From: Bacteroidales bacterium
GTDB lineage: Bacteria > Bacteroidota > Bacteroidia > Bacteroidales > UBA932
NCBI GenBank assembly: GCA_021443605.1
Contig: JABUTQ010000146.1
Coordinates: 1-7,494, forward strand
Reading direction: 5' to 3'
Length of the DNA stretch: 7,494 nt
This document shows positions 6,824-7,494 of the stretch, piece after piece; the stretch's first letter is position 1; each line of letters starts with the position of its first letter. A program made the translations under genes and the position numbers. The notes below the pieces were generated by a model, which was given only the letters and a program-made list of their open reading frames with translations, was not told the DNA's origin and did not search any database.

Positions 6824-7494
6824 TGCTGATAACTTTTTGGTTTAGAGGTAAGGAACAGAGACAAAGCCCCTGCGAGCATCATAAAAATGCCCAAATAGAC
6901 CAAAGGCAGCCAAGGGTCACGAACAACTTCAAATATGCTGTAACGGGATGCAGCACCAAGCTGTTCTTCGTATCCGGTCTGATATATCTTCCAGCCGTTG
7001 ACGTCGAGAGGATGATTCACCTCAATGGTGCGATCTCCAAGGCAAACGGCATCGTTTCCATCTCGCACATAGAGAGTTACGTCGCTCACATACCGTTTGG
7101 GTTCACGTTCGGGCATAGCGATGCTCCGGCCTGAGTCCAAAGGGAGAATGCTGAAAGAGAATGGCAGGAAACTTCCGCAGCTCACCCATCCTTCGCGAGT
7201 CTCACCGGTGACAACGTTCGTCGCTATGACATACACTGCGTAAGCTCCCCCTTCATAGATGGCAGACTGATGCTCCAGCTGCATTGGAACGTACTTGACA
7301 ATTGTCTTCAGGGTGTCTTCGGGGTCGGGGACTTCTATCTTGGCGGCTGTTTGGAGCTCTTCGGTGATACGGATGTCCCATTCAAGGAGATCCTTCGGCT
7401 CTGCCTCAGGATGACGAGCACCATCCGATTCCTTCGGCTCTGCCTCAGGATGACGCACTTCATACTGGGTATTCATGCGCCCGTCATACTGAGC
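6820..7494 (-). CDS. ccsB: Cytochrome c biogenesis protein ResB/CcsB, C-terminal part
   Basis: Partner of CcsA in System II cytochrome c maturation, thought to guide reduced apocytochrome and heme on the outer face of the membrane. Only the C-terminal part is in the window. ResB-type signs are a beta-rich external domain ending in RYVSDVTLYV, the block NHPLDVNGWKIYQTGYE, then FEVVRDPWLPLVYLGIFMMLAGALSLFL, the last membrane segment, and a short basic tail. The frame stays open to the right edge: six more codons (A Q Y D G R) precede the ATG at 7476. The protein from that ATG would be 218 residues and lack the N-terminal membrane segments of the family, so the ATG is most likely an internal Met and the gene continues outside. 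The visible 5' part contains an in-frame 13-residue tandem repeat (RHPEAEPK twice) made from a dispersed-type DNA repeat. The stop overlaps the ccsA start by 4 bp. Confidence 0.85.
   Translation of the reverse strand, partial: AQYDGRMNTQYEVRHPEAEPKESDGARHPEAEPKDLLEWDIRITEELQTAAKIEVPDPEDTLKTIVKYVPMQLEHQSAIYEGGAYAVYVIATNVVTGETREGWVSCGSFLPFSFSILPLDSGRSIAMPEREPKRYVSDVTLYVRDGNDAVCLGDRTIEVNHPLDVNGWKIYQTGYEEQLGAASRYSIFEVVRDPWLPLVYLGIFMMLAGALSLFLTSKPKSYQQ
7391..7455 (-). repeat. Two direct copies of a 26-bp dispersed-type repeat inside ccsB
   Basis: Copies lie at 7391-7416 and 7430-7455. They are identical over 26 bp; on the minus strand each begins CGTCATCCTGAGGCAG and ends AGCCGAAGGA. The starts are 39 bp apart, exactly 13 codons, so both are read in the same frame as RHPEAEPK followed by D or E. 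From memory, sequences of the form GTCATCCTGAG...GAAGGATCT are scattered in high copy through many bacterial genomes, usually between genes; this window alone cannot prove copy number. The 13-bp spacer between the two copies reads as SDGA. Confidence 0.85.
7444..7493. repeat. Imperfect palindrome at the right edge of the window
   Basis: CTCAGGATGACG (7444-7455), the end of the second direct copy, and CGTCATACTGAG (7482-7493) form an inverted repeat matching at 11 of 12 positions around a 26-nt spacer. The spacer holds a smaller nested hairpin, ATAC-TGG-GTAT (7462-7472), and a weaker echo of the right arm (TCATACTG near 7460-7466). The whole stretch is inside the open ccsB frame. It suggests that the repeat unit is itself palindromic and that another, inverted copy continues past position 7494. 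Confidence 0.65.

Noticed and set aside
6225..6829. Open frames 6225-6572 (minus) and 6440-6829 (plus) over ccsA
   Set aside because: They overlap the membrane-protein gene with its intact WWD motif and hydrophobic segments; the alternative proteins match nothing recognisable.
7391..7494. CRISPR array
   Set aside because: Only two direct copies with a 13-bp spacer, inside a coding frame, plus one inverted partial copy; CRISPR spacers are longer and repeats are not arranged this way.

Overview
The window looks like ordinary chromosome of a Bacteroidota bacterium, most likely order Bacteroidales. The signs are a TTTG-N19-TAnnTTcG promoter (the -33/-7 type of that phylum), a lone dnaK with no grpE or dnaJ beside it, a signal-peptide-bearing tricorn-like S41 protease, and a split ResB/CcsA cytochrome c maturation pair. 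A gut Muribaculaceae/Bacteroides-type host is a guess from protein flavour, not shown by the sequence. Base composition looks even across the window, and there is no tRNA, rRNA, CRISPR array, transposase or phage gene.

Layout. Positions 1-2027 hold dnaK (minus strand) with a strong intrinsic terminator just downstream. The 171-bp divergent gap (2028-2198) is rich in signals: two perfect inverted repeats, a sigma-54-like element and a small GAAA-loop hairpin facing dnaK, and a Bacteroidetes-type promoter facing the pseudouridine synthase gene. That promoter sits so close to the ATG that the transcript should be leaderless or nearly so. Positions 2199-6016 (plus strand) hold an RluA-family pseudouridine synthase and, 11 bp later, a 1030-residue exported tricorn-like peptidase, probably in one transcript. 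Positions 6035-7494 (minus strand) hold ccsA and, upstream and overlapping it by 4 bp, the C-terminal part of a ResB/CcsB protein whose reading frame runs off the right edge. The convergent junction at 6017-6034 is only 18 bp, and a 9-bp perfect inverted repeat lies across the ccsA stop codon.

How the genes work together. DnaK is the cytosolic Hsp70 chaperone. The synthase modifies RNA uridines. The tricorn-like protein probably degrades peptides in the envelope. CcsB and CcsA together form the System II apparatus that moves heme and attaches it to c-type apocytochromes, in Bacteroidales often those of the Nrf nitrite reductase. Apart from the likely co-transcribed pairs there is no sign that these genes form one pathway.

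I do not see a convincing undescribed multi-gene system. The most unusual signal is at the right edge. Two identical 26-bp copies of a dispersed-repeat-like sequence lie 39 bp apart, exactly 13 codons, inside the open ResB frame, with an inverted partial copy at the very edge. They are translated as tandem RHPEAEPK peptides. This looks like a palindromic intergenic repeat family that has entered a protein-coding gene without breaking it. The dnaK/pseudouridine synthase control region is the second most interesting stretch.
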